From NCBI GenBank assembly GCA_003290165.1, contig QNQO01001853.1:1-64000 (forward strand): 64,000 bases of DNA, read 5' to 3'. The stretch comes from Berberis thunbergii (taxonomy: Eukaryota > Streptophyta > Magnoliopsida > Ranunculales > Berberidaceae). The position numbers and the translations under genes were made by a program. Below the pieces are notes generated by a model. The model had not been told where the DNA came from and did not search any database. It saw nothing but the letters and a program-made list of their open reading frames with translations. This document shows, piece by piece, positions 42,253-52,434 of the stretch (position 1 is its first letter; each line of letters begins with the position of its first letter).

Positions 42253-44888
42253 TGTAATATCTGTCGATTTTGTTTTAAAAAAATTGTTTGGAAGTGGGGT
42301 GTACTCAGAATTTTGGTGGGGGCAAATAGCCACCCACTTATTAAGAGAAAACCCCATCCCTTCTTTTTCTCTTTTTTCTTCCAGGGAATGTTTTCTCCCT
42401 TCGTCCTCTTCTTCTCCGGCGAAATCTTGATTGGTTTGCCGATTTCTTCCCCCCAAAACTCATCTTCCTCCTCATTTTTCTTCCTTTTTCTCCCCTCTCC
42501 TTATTGCTTCAACTTTCATTTTAAAATTTGAAAATTTCAGATTGTGTGGGCTTAAGTGTGTTGGTTTTGATTGATCGGATTGCGTAGCTCCGATCAGCGC
42601 TTTTCAGGGGCAGTTGCGTCGTCATTTGGCGTCATTTATTGCATCCATTGGAAATCTTGGTGTGTATATGACTATGGATTTCATTGATGGAATTCCACAA
42701 TCGAGGAAAGGTTATGAGTCGATATGGGTCATTGTTGATCGGTTGACGAAGTGTGCACATTTCATCCCAATTAGTATGAATCGGACAGCAAACAATCAAG
42801 CGGTGTTGTTCATTTGAGAGATAGTCCGCCTTCATGGGTCGCTTGTTTTGATTGTATCCGACCAAGGTTTGATTTTTACAGCCCACTTCTAGCAGAGCTT
42901 TCAGCAAGCTATGGGTACTAGATTGGACATGAGTATGGCATATCATCCACAGATAAATGGCCAATCTGAGCGAGTGAATAAGGTAGTGGAAGACAAGCTT
43001 AGAGCATGCATTTGACTTTGGAGGCAGTTGGAAAGATCGCATACCGTTGTGTGAGTTTGCGTACCATTGTATGAGTTTGCGTAACTTATTTTATTTTTCA
43101 GTTTTCGGCTAGTTTGCTCACTTTTGAGTCCACCTTGTAGTTTAAAAAAATTTATGTGGTCCCGCATTTGCTGTTTTGTGAGTTGGGAGCTTCGACCAGT
43201 ATGATTGTGGTTCCGAAAACCCATTCCGCTCAGGTGAGTGTAACTATAATATTTATTTTGAGAAATAATTATTTTAAATCATAAATTTAATTTTTACATT
43301 ATACCATCGATTGTGTATAATTGAATACAAGTCTAAAATTTTGGATTTTTGGAGGTTTTGATGGTTGTGTTGGTTCTTTTGTAAATGAATAATGTATTGA
43401 GTTTTTTGAAAACATGATATACAATAATGAAATCGAATAGTGGTTGAATTTGGCTGTGATTAGGCTTTGGTGTAATGGCATTAGGCTTGTATGCTTCGTT
43501 TTCGAGTTTGCATAGTATGTCATGTTTTACCGTAGATTGCCGAGTTTTGAGCATGTATGATAGTTCGACTCGTATGAATTTATTGTGGTGAATTGGGTCA
43601 TGTTGGGACCCTAGCGTAGTCATGGATTTATGAAAATTGCCTAACTAATTATGGTTACACGTCTGTTACATTTGATTCTGTACAGACTTGTAGTATGTGC
43701 ATGTTGATATTAGAGTAAGTGTCTTTACCCCGCTATAACGCATGTTGTGCCGATGCTTAAAAGTTTGCTCGCATCGTGAGTTGGATGGTGTTTGAGATGA
43801 CTCGCACCAGACATTGAGGACGCTATTGCATGTGGCAAGCTTGCTAGGTACAGTGAGTTCCTGCACGCACTTTCCACTAAAGAGTGCAGTAGAACGGGTC
43901 CTGAAGGACGTGCTTTCTAGATTACTCGCTTTCCCTCCTAGCGTGCTTGAGTTGGATTTGTATTAGGTTGGTCATGTTAGGCAAGTCGTTCGGGACGTTT
44001 GAGTTTGTATCCGGGCATATAGCACCCCATTAGGATACAAACAAGCCCGAAGTGGTACTGATGCACGTTGTGGGATGTGTATGGGTGAGACACATTCGTA
44101 GGGTATGCGGATACCTACGATATGAGACACTTACGTAGAAATTTTTTGGTTTCGACTTTCGATTTGATTGCCATACCTAGGAGGCTATGCATAATTACTA
44201 TATCGTCTTTGTTTTCATCGCTTTATATTTACCATGTTTGAATCACCTGTAATGACCGGCATATTTCATAAAATTGTAGTTATTGTTGAATTTGAAATGC
44301 TTGTGTTGGTGCTTGAACTTAGAAATATTATTCTTGGAGATACAGTGTGATTTAGACTTTAGAACCTGTATGGGGACACCTTTTCCATTTTATGGATCAT
44401 GCATCTAGGATTACTTACTTATCCATTATTGTGTGGCATGAATTTTCCCTGTATATTATTTTGTTATTTGTATTTAGTTCACTCTCACCAGCTAGCTTTG
44501 TGTTTTGCTGACCCCGCAAGGGGTGTGCTTCTATTGGAGTGCAGGCAGTGTTGGTGTTCCTGCTGATCGTGGCGCTTAGGCCTAGTTTCCAGCTGTAGTT
44601 TTGTGTTGTTTAGTCTTGTCCACCCTATACGGGTATGTTTTGCTTCCTTTATATTATCCTGTTAAATACTAAATGGTTGTATATATTGTTTTTTGTCGCT
44701 ATGACTCTGGCGGGGCGAATCGTATACTCTTATTTTTTTCAAATTTTATCGTAGATTTTATTTCCGTTTGATTCTCGTTGCAAGAATGTGTTATATTATG
44801 ATGTTGTGGCCGGTTACGATTCGTCTGTTTTACAGATTAGTTCACGCATCGGCACGCTGCGATTCCCTTGGCGGGTCGGGGCATGACA
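42253..44888 (+). repeat. Tekay/Del 3' LTR with embedded integrase segment
   Basis: Starts TGTAATATCTGTCGATTTTG and ends GGGGCATGACA. It is complete at both ends and matches the 5' LTR over about 42253-42629 and 43086-44563. Between these blocks lies a 0.45-kb segment copied from the integrase gene. The LTR end (44564-44888) has no counterpart in the truncated 5' LTR. Confidence 0.88.
42638..43055 (+). pseudogene. Integrase core fragment inside the 3' LTR
   Basis: Corresponds to 41108-41545 of the same element. It reads TTATTGCATCCATTGGA, then MDFIDGIPQSRKGYESIWVI, VDRLTKCAHFIPISMNRTAN, a TGA for Arg, VSDQGLIFTAHF and INGQSERVNKVVED. The second catalytic Asp that is Asn in the main gene is still Asp here, and ERVN is intact, so it was copied before those mutations or from a relative. 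After it, GAGTTTGCGTACCATTGT is partly duplicated and the LTR sequence resumes with AACTTATTTTATTTTTCAG. Confidence 0.85.
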
Positions 44889-44893
44889 TAGTT
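44889..44893 (+). other. Target site duplication TAGTT, right copy
   Basis: Exact copy of 36508-36512 directly after the 3' LTR. Confidence 0.9.
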
Positions 44894-45249
44894 CATAGGG
44901 CCAATCTTTGCTCTATATGTAAGAGAGAGGGAAATTCTCTCAGCTTCAGGATGTTCTCATCCACAGTTATTGGTGTCATACTGGAGCATACAACTTCAAA
45001 TTCCCTTAAATTTTTATTTGGAATGTCCATAGAAAAACCATGATACTTCAAAATATGATGAAGTAGGCTGGATTTCAGCTCGAATGACTTTGTCTCGCCC
45101 TGCACTGTTGTTGGATACTGAATGCACAAGGGTGTGGCATTGTCCAAGGTGGATGCCGAAAGTTTTTTAATAGATCTGTTATATGCCATGTCAAGCTCTT
45201 CTGATTCATATTCAGAGCTAAGCGTTTGTGACATTTTTGTTTCTCTCAT
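44894..45249 (-). pseudogene. Athila gag, N-terminal part
   Basis: The minus-strand frame starts METs near 45249 and reads LDNATPLCIQYP, FELKSSLLHHILKYHGFSMD and NKNLREFEVVCSSMT, then ENILKLREFP, the usual Athila gag order (FELKxxLIxxLxxxxFxGxxxEDPxxHLxxFxxIC). A shift at the end gives LTYRAKIGP, corresponding to FSLKDKAKDWL, right at the Tekay insertion. The continuation LP..QYTLG..MKKVFLERFFP is at 36512 and below, so the two pieces were one frame. Confidence 0.8.
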
Positions 45250-45414
45250 TCATCTTCTAAATGTTTTCTCAGGCTCTGAATCGTACTCTAATTAGTTTTC
45301 ACTGGATCCCCTAATGCGCATGAACTAGTACCTGAGATAAAAAAGAAAAAAATCCACAAAAATAAAATTAAAAAAATAATAAAAAACTAATGAAGTAATT
45401 AGCAATTTTACTAA
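45250..45414 (-). other. Athila 5' leader
   Basis: A/T-rich leader between primer site and gag, with runs of AAAAATAAT-type sequence. No ORF. Confidence 0.5.
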
Positions 45415-45432
45415 TCCCCAGTAGCGGCGCCA
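45415..45432 (-). other. Athila primer binding site
   Basis: Minus strand TGGCGCCGCTACTGGGGA, six bases inside the LTR end. The canonical Athila/Tat site TGGCGCCGTTGCCGGGGA is complementary to the 3' end of plant tRNA-Asp; three differences are present. It fixes 45438-47114 as the 5' LTR. Confidence 0.8.
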
Positions 45433-45437
45433 AAAAT

Positions 45438-47114
45438 TGATGCACTATTTTAGTAGCACACAACATAATACCCTGCTTTATAATTCTAGTATAGACTAAG
45501 TAGGGATCGTTCTAGATCGGGGATTAGAGGGCTTGCTAACTAGCATTAAGAATAACTAAAAAACAACTAACAACCTAATTAAGAAAATATTAGGGGATTG
45601 AATTTTTCTAATTTAAACTAAAAAAATGACTAAGAAAATTATTGTAAAGATAATAGAACTAAATAGATGGAAAAGATGAGAAAATAGCTCAGGGTTTATC
45701 TCCACACACCAAACATATGTTCATAAATCAATCTTCAATCACTTAGTCGTCAAAGACAATACTCAAGATTAACCGTGATCAACACTGTATTAATCTTATT
45801 ATTTTCCCAAGTTCGTTGAATTAAGCTTAGCGTCTCTTTCAAACTATTCTTATCATACTATCTAATCAGGAATCACACGTTAGATAACAATCTAAGATCA
45901 TTAAGTTTTGTGAAAAATATGAACAATGACTAGGAAATTACAAGGTAGATCAACATCTTGTTATTACCTAGTCTTTTACTAAACCTTACCAACGTTCCTT
46001 GGTATTTACTAATCGTGAGTATAATATTATAATGATTAGGTAAAACTCTTTTATACTCTAGCCCCAAATCCTAGCATGCTTACTAAGTTGGCCACCTTAA
46101 CAAACATACAAAGAAAAGTTCTTTATAAAGCAGTTAAGCAAAACACAATCACTAATCAACAAGGAAGATTAAATTCAATTAATTAATAAAGCACATGTTC
46201 GAGGCTTCGAATCCATCCCTAGCTAATAGGAGTTTAGCTGGACATATTAATTATGTTCAAACAGTAATCCATAATCACTAATCAAGCAAAATAATAAAAA
46301 GATGAGTTTAGAGATGAAAAACGTTGTCGCCTGATCCATGGTGGTACATAATGGACTGAGGAATGAGGATAGCAGATAGAAAGATAAATAAATCTCTTCC
46401 TCCTTCCTCACGATTTGCCCTCTTCTTTCACTGATCTGCTTTGAGAAGAAACTGCGAGTAAAATGAGCGATGGTGGTCGGTGCTTGCGTGGCTAGTGGCG
46501 ATCAGGGAGTCAGGCAAGAGAGAGATGAGGCAAGGGTGTGGAATGATGGTGTTGCGATGGAAACTATGAAGAATCTGATAGCGAAGATGATGGGGATGAA
46601 GGGATTGTTTGTGGATGGCTATGAAGAGGGGTGTGTTGGTTTGAAGTATTGGTTGTGATAATGGTGGTGGACTATTGATTTGATGGACAAAAATGGTGAC
46701 TGTGGGTTGGTGATGAACCGTGAAAGAGTTGGATGATGGTTGTTGGTGGTGGTGTAGCTGATGTCGCAAGGAACAGGAGGCTTGAGGCTATAAATGGATT
46801 GATGAGGAGGCTGTGGATGGGTGTGATTGTTGTGAGGATAGGGAGGCTATAAATGAGTGATCTCTCCCAAGCCAGTTATCATTCCTTTTATAATCATGTT
46901 CTTTAGGTTTCCTTCCTTGTGTAGTTTCCTTTTGCAATAAGTCTTCCTAATTCAAACCAATTTGCACTTTTTAGCTTCTATTTTGGAATCTTGTAATTGA
47001 AAACCTACACAAACACAAAAATAGCAATTAGTACCATAATTAACAGGTAATAGCCAAAAATATATATATAAATATATATATGGTACTAAAAATAACCTTA
47101 TTATGCTCCTATCA
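45438..47114 (-). repeat. Athila 5' LTR (copy C, 1677 bp)
   Basis: Minus strand starts TGATAGGAGCATAATAAGG (47114) and ends AGTGCATCA (45438). A TATA box TATAAAAG lies at 46892-46885. The flank before the LTR start on its strand is ATAAC (plus-strand GTTAT, 47115-47119). It is most similar to copy A at 6394-8125, including the order of all landmarks. ORFs at 46428-46769 and 46952-47302 are low-complexity products of the LTR. Confidence 0.85.
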
Positions 47115-47119
47115 GTTAT

Positions 47120-48930
47120 GCGGATATTCACTCGCACTTTGCTTTCCACCGAGTTCAGATATTTGTTGTGTGTATACTTCTGTACTGTCAAGTTGGTCTT
47201 GCTTTGTAATAACTTTTTGGTAATCAATAAAATATATTTTTTGAATTCACTTTTTTGTGTATGCTCCGAATGAATGTGAGTCATATTAGCATGTGCAAAC
47301 AAATCTCTGGACTCTCAGAAAAGGTAAGACAGTTCAACTCTGAGCAGGGACTAGGCTTGCTTGGTCCTGAAGAGGACGAGTGTAGTCTTGACTAAGCCTT
47401 TGTAGTTCCCTTAGCAAAATAATCTGATTCTTCAATAATGGCGAAATCACTAAAAAGTGACCTTCATGTAGGCGGGTTGTGCCTCATGGGTTGGTTGCTT
47501 CCCGAGTAGGTATTGGCCTATCGAAGTACTGCTACTTAACTCTGTGTAGAGCTGGAGTGATGGAAAAATCACTTAGTTTTCTAAGGACCAGATTTTGTAT
47601 CATAATCGAATTCATCATTTTGTTGAGCCTTGGTGGTCAGGGCGCTGCCTTGGTCCGTATGGACTAGAACGATTAGATGTGTTGAGTGGTCCATGGACTA
47701 GACTCGTTTGTTCACAATGAACTGTTTGTTGACTGCGTTCGATTCTCTTGTGCATTGCCCTAGTTCATGAGGCAGACTAGGCTTTCTATGGAGTAGTGAG
47801 TCGTCCATGGACAAGACTTGTTCAATTTGCAGTGAACTAACTGTGGATTAGGTTCAGATCACACTAGTGTTGTCCTGGCTCTTGAGGCAAACTAGGTCAC
47901 TTACGTAGCAAGCTATCGACATCCTAAATCTAACTAGGCTTGACCACTTATGCGCCATTATGGTCCCCGTAATGGGACCAAGTTATCTTAGGGGTAGTGA
48001 GCAGTCCGTGGACTGGACTCGCCCGCTTGCGATAAACTGTTTGTGGACTGGGTTTCGTTCGTGCTGGTGTTGCCTTGGCTCTTGAGTCAGACTAGGCCTT
48101 ATGCGGCAAGCTGTCGACATCCTAAATAGGACCAGGCTTGGGCGTTTGTACGCTAGTCAAAGCAAGTTATCTTAGGAGCGGTGAGTTGTCCGTGGATTGG
48201 ACTCGTCCGCTAGCGGTGAGCTATCCGTGGAATGTGTTTGATCCGCGGTGGTGCTGCCTTAGATTCTAAGGCGAACTAGGTCACTTAAGCGACAAGCTGT
48301 TGACATACTGAATAGGACTAGGCTCGACCACTTGTGCGCCATTATGGTCCTCGTAGTCGGTCAAAATTATCTTAAGAGCGGTGAGTCGTCCGTGGACTGA
48401 ACTCGCCCACTTTCAGTGAACTATCCGTGGACTGGGTTCGATCTGCGTTGGTTTTCCTTATCTCCTGAGGCGGACTAGGTCACTTATGATGCAAGTTGTC
48501 AACATCCTAAATATGGCTTGGCTTGATTGCTTGTGCGCCATTATGGTCCCTATAGTCGGACCATTCTCCTTTAGGTGCGGTGAGCCATCTGTGTATTGGA
48601 CAGGCTCGACTATGATGCATTGTCCATGGACTGGGTTTGTTCTGCATGTGTGCCATTGTGGTCATGTGGTCGAACTAGGCTATCTTAAGAGCAGTGAGTG
48701 GTCCGTGGAATGGACTCACCTGTTTGCGATAAATTATCATTGGACTGGGTTCGGTATGCGTGGGTGGCAATGTGGTCTTGTCCATTGTGGTCATGTGGTC
48801 AGACTAGGCTATTTTAGGAGCAATGAGTCATTCGTGGTCTGGACTCGCCTGCTTGCGGTGAACCATTCTTAGACTGGTTCGTTCCGCGTGGGTTCCATTG
48901 TGGTCTTGTGGTCGACTAGGCATGTTCATG
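47120..48930 (-). repeat. Tat 3' untranslated tandem-repeat array, units of about 195 bp
   Basis: On the plus strand the units carry GTGAGTCGTCCGTGGACTGG, ACTCGCCCGCTTGCG, GTGGACTGGGTTCG, CTTGAGGC.GACTAGG, TCGACATCCTAAATAGGAC and TTGTGCGCCATTATGGTCC. Starts near 47932, 48130, 48327 and 48517 give a period of 190-198 bp; outer units are more diverged. In reverse complement, CCTATTTAGGATGTCGACA and GACCTAGT relate it to the 163-bp array at 11880-12440. About 47120-47300 is non-repetitive, with AATAAAATAT near 47227. The array follows integrase on the element's strand, the expected position for Tat elements. Confidence 0.75.
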
Positions 48931-48989
48931 TGCATGGAGTTATATAAATTGGGATATTTTAAGAAAATACATTTACTGATAATATTTTT

Positions 48990-50211
48990 TCAAGGGCTCT
49001 ACATTCCACGGCCTTTACAGATGCTTTCTACTTAGGTTTTCTATCTAGTAGTTTCCTGACCTTTTGATTGTTGTCACCTTGTAGGGACCTTCCCAGTTTG
49101 TGGTAACTTGTCTTTTTTAGGTATCTTGTGTTCGGCTAGGTTTTCCTCAGTACCCAATAACCGACTTTGAATTCTCGAGCCTTCACCATCTGATTGTATT
49201 GTTGGGCCATTTTTTATAGGTAGCAATTCTGACAAAAGCTTTGTCTCTTCGCTCTTTGAGTAAGTCTAATCCGACTCTTAGAGCTTCCTCGTTGTCCTCC
49301 CTCTTAAACTCCTCCGTTTTGAATGTAGGCATTCTTAATTTTACTGGAACCATTGCCTCAGACCCATAGGCCAATGCGAATAGTGTCTCTCCAGTCGAAG
49401 TACTTTTTGCGGTATGGTATGCCCAAAGAATGCCTGAAAGCTTAGAGACCTATAGCCCTTTGGCTGCATCGAATTCTTCTTGATTGCTTTCAGGATAGTT
49501 CAGCTGGTGACTTCTACTTGTCCATTGGCATCGGGTGACTCGGCGAGGAAAAGTGGTAACTGATGCTCAATTCGGTTCAAAGTTGCTTAACTTTTCTACC
49601 TTCGAACTGAGTCTCGTTATCGCTTATCAAGATTTTCGGTATTCAAAACCTACAGAGGATAGACTTCCCAAGAAATTTCTTGATATAATTTTCTCATATC
49701 TAGGAGAGGGGCTCTACTTCTAACTATTTGGCGAACTAATCGACCGCCACAAGGAAAACTTCTTTCTTTCTGATATGGGAAACATATCTAGGAGAGGGGC
49801 CTACGAAGTTCATCCCCACTGGGCGAAGGGCAACGAGCTAGTCATTCAGACCAAGTTTTGTGCAAGCATATGTGTGTAGGGGAGTACCTCTGATATGTAT
49901 CACACTTGAGGACCAAGTCTTTGGCCTCATGTTGCAGTTTTGGTCAATAGTATCCCAGCATGAGGGTTTTATGAGCTAGTGTCCTTCCTTCGGGGCGGTT
50001 CCTACAGATTCCTTCATGGATTTCTAAGAGGACCTGGTTTGCCTCTTCGGATCAGGCATTTGAGCAGAGGGTCAGTCTTTGATCTCCTGTACAAGGTGTC
50101 ATTCAGGAGTGTGTACCATTTTGTTTTTAGCATGCGGGCCCCTAGCTTATTTACTGGGAGGACTCCATCTTTTATGTAGTTGATCAAGAGATTCGTCCAT
50201 CTAGTCACCAT
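48990..50211 (-). pseudogene. Tat integrase
   Basis: The minus strand gives the N-terminal region ARMLKTKWYTLLNDTLYRRS (50211-50014), core traces around 49800-49480 (WGMNFVGPL-like, then ILKAIKK...AKGYRSLSFQAFFGHTI) and the C-terminal block MAYGSEAMVPVKLRMPTFKT, EEALRVGLDLLKERRDKAFV, RIATYKK (49374-49200), followed in another frame by MVKAREFKVGYWVL. Frames change at least four times, so the strand-transfer enzyme is dead. The tandem array follows directly. Confidence 0.75.
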
Positions 50212-50313
50212 ACTTGTGAAAGGGTTTCGTGGAGCCCCTCTTCTTTTAGGTCGACTTATCCTGGAACTCTATGAGTACGTTTGATTCGTCCTCTGCGGAC
50301 GAAGCATTTTAGG

Positions 50314-50928
50314 CTAGGCTGTCTGCTCGGAGTAGCAGCGGAGTAGTATTCTCTTGAACCCTTTTTTGGTGTAGATTGTTTTCCCGCAATAGGTCATCAT
50401 TATGCATTCTTTCACATCGAATTCACCGTTCACCTGATTAACCACCACTTGGGAATCGCTGAACACCGTGATTTCTTCTACTCCGACTCCTCTGGTTAGG
50501 TTTAGACCTACTAGGAGAGCCACATACTTCGCTTCGTTGTTTGAAGTGCGGAAGCCAAATTTGATAGCCTTCTTAAGGGTGACCCTTTTGGGGTGAAAGA
50601 ACAATCCCCACTCCGCGACCCTTCACGTTTGATGACCCGTGGCATCGCAAAATCAATCCCTGTGGGGGCAGCTCGGATTCTCGTCTCCTTGTTGGTTTTT
50701 CAGTTCCAGTTCCCCCGTCCTAGTAAACTCAACGAAGAAGTCTGCTAGTGTTCGCACCTTGATGGTCGTTCTCGGAGCGTAGTGGATGTCAAATTGTCCC
50801 TGCTCCACCAACCATTTGACTATTCTTCCAGGTAACTCTAACTTGCGCAATACCAACTGGAGTGGGTACTTGGTCAGGACTGTTATTGAGTGAGCTTTGA
50901 AGTGAATTCTTGAGGAAGTCACCAGCAC
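50314..50928 (-). pseudogene. Tat RNase H region
   Basis: 50928-50653 gives SITVLTKYPLQLVLRKLELP, GRIVKWLVEQGQFDIHYAPR and VRTLADFFVEFT, the connection domain preceding the archaeal-type RNase H of Tat elements. 50604-50314 gives KKAIKFGFRTSNNEAKYVAL, LVGLNLTRGVGVEEITVFSD and SQVVVNQVNGEF, with the NNEAKY and DSQVV motifs that hold catalytic residues present. A frame change lies between the two. Confidence 0.8.
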
Positions 50929-51170
50929 TAAAACTCATTTTTCCAGTTTAAGGAAGTTAACCTCCACCCCATCGAACGTCTTGTCGATATAGTTGATGGC
51001 CTTTTGTTTGCCTTTATCTTCCTGAATTAGAGCTGAGCTGACAGCTAGCTTTGAAACTAAGAGCTATAGGTAGAGCATCTCACCCGGAGTTGGTTTAGAC
51101 AGCAGTTGCATGCTTCCCATGTATGCCTTCAGATCTTGGAATGTATGTTCACACTGCTCCTTCACTGGAA

Positions 51171-52060
51171 TTATTTGTTCCCTTTTAGGATTTTAAATAA
51201 AGGGCAATATATGTCTAAACATTTGGAGATGAACCTGTTTTGGATTGCCACCCTCCCAGTCAAGCTGTGAACTTCTTTAATGTTCGTGGTTGGTCTCGTG
51301 TTGAGAAAAGCCCGAACCTGCTTTGGATCAACCTCTATCCCCCTTCTTTTGACTATGTAGTCCAGGAATTTCTCTAATTGCACCCCAAAAGTGCAATTCT
51401 GCAGGTTGAGCTTCATTTGGCACTTCCTGAGTTGAGAGAATGCTCCTTGGAGGTCTACCAGCAAATCGACACTATGGAGGCCTTTTACTAGCATGTCGCC
51501 AATGTATTCCATGGTCTTTTTGCTTTGTCCTTTAAACATTCGATTTACCAAACACTGGTATCTTCCCCCCGCATTCTTTAGTCCGAACGACTTTACCCGA
51601 TAGTAGTATTTGCCCATGTCTGTTATGAAAGAGGTGTTCGCCTGGTCTAGTGGGTACATAATGATCTAATTGTAGCCAGAATACGTATTCATGAAGTTGG
51701 GTAGGTTGTGTCCGAATGTCGCATCCATGATCTGGTCTATTCGGAGGAGTTGAAAGTTTTCTGCTGGGCACAATTTGTTAAGGTCGATGTAGTCCACACA
51801 GGCCCTCCACTTCCCATTTTCTTTCTCACTAGGACCATGTTTGTCAGCCATTCTGAGTAGCAAGACTCCCTTGTCATGTTGGCGTTCAGAAGTTTTTGTA
51901 CCTTTTCGTTAATGGTTTGGTTGCACTCGAGTGCCACCAAACTTCTTTTATGTCGGACTGACTTCAAAGTGGGACTGACTGTCAATCGATGCTGATTACT
52001 AAGGAGTTGAATCCCACCATGTCTTTCATTGTATAGGTGAAGATGTCTCAGTTTTCTTTT
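51171..52060 (-). pseudogene. Tat reverse transcriptase
   Basis: Traces from about 52060 (TMKDMVGFNSLVIS, usual FKDMPGIDPSVISH) lead into MADKHGPSEKENGKWRACVD, YIDLNKLCP and FMNTYSGYN, where motif A Asp is Asn (codon on plus strand 51687-51689). The 162-codon frame 51659-51171 follows: PLDQANTSFITDMGKYYYRV, SFGLKNAGGRYQCLVN, EYIGDMLVKG, where YIDDM has become YIGDM, and DYIVKRRGIEVDPKQVRAFL. Two of three catalytic carboxylates are lost, so it is inactive. Confidence 0.85.
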
Positions 52061-52141
52061 AAGAGCGCGGCTAGGTGATTTGCCAACGCTCTGTGACCAC
52101 CGACAGCGTGGTTTTTCGGACCAAGTAACAACTTTATCCAT

Positions 52142-52260
52142 TGAAGCCGAAAATGGTTTGATTTGAAGGTGTCAACTCTCCTCCTGTCAATTGCATTTTT
52201 AAGAATGCGTCTAGGAATAGTACGTTGACGGAGCTGCCTATGTTCACCAGCGATCTTTTT
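52142..52260 (-). pseudogene. Tat protease fragment
   Basis: In the frame beginning near 52260 the minus strand reads RSLVNIGSSVNVLFLDAFLK, MQLTGGELTPSNQTIFGFNG. Family members have VDTGSSANILF, so the catalytic Asp is Asn and Thr is Ile. The C-terminal half of protease (APSAYNAILGRPWLH type) is missing; the next recognisable sequence is reverse transcriptase, indicating an internal deletion near 52140. Confidence 0.75.
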
Positions 52261-52434
52261 ACTTCTCAATTTTTTATGCCTACTGAGATGACTAGGCATC
52301 ATTGTGTGGGAAGCGAACTCCCTTTATGTCCGGTTCTTTGAGCATTAAGCTTGAGGCTTTTCTCTTCTCTCGTACATGTTGTATGAGGTGACCTCGGTAG
52401 TGCATTCTAACTCATAGTTCCCGTACCGATTTCT

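Larger units (their letters stand above)
36513..44888 (+). mobile_element. Tekay/Del chromovirus inserted in Athila gag
   Basis: A plus-strand LTR retrotransposon bounded by TAGTT on both sides: truncated 5' LTR (36513-38696), protease-RT-RNase H-integrase-chromodomain traces (38855-42170), degenerate polypurine tract, and a 3' LTR (42253-44888) ending GGGGCATGACA. The end of the 5' LTR (about 325 bp), the primer site and nearly all of gag are deleted. Stops and frameshifts occur throughout pol. It is the youngest-looking element here because its LTRs are still closely similar outside one replaced block. Confidence 0.9.
33758..47114 (-). mobile_element. Athila element, 5' part, interrupted by a Tekay/Del element
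   Basis: On the minus strand: LTR (47114-45438), tRNA primer site, gag start, then an 8.4-kb Tekay insertion (44888-36513), then the rest of gag, protease, the C-terminal end of integrase, and 3' non-coding DNA to 33758, where the CACTA element begins. Reverse transcriptase, RNase H and the integrase core are deleted between 34644 and 34477. The 3' LTR is not adjacent; copy A (6394-8125, plus strand) is the best candidate. Confidence 0.8.

Noticed and set aside
6394..47114. Giant foldback or palindrome made by the inverted 1.7-kb copies at 6394 and 45438
   Set aside because: Both are LTRs of one Athila family; the inverted arrangement is explained by the element and inversion history, not by a foldback transposon.
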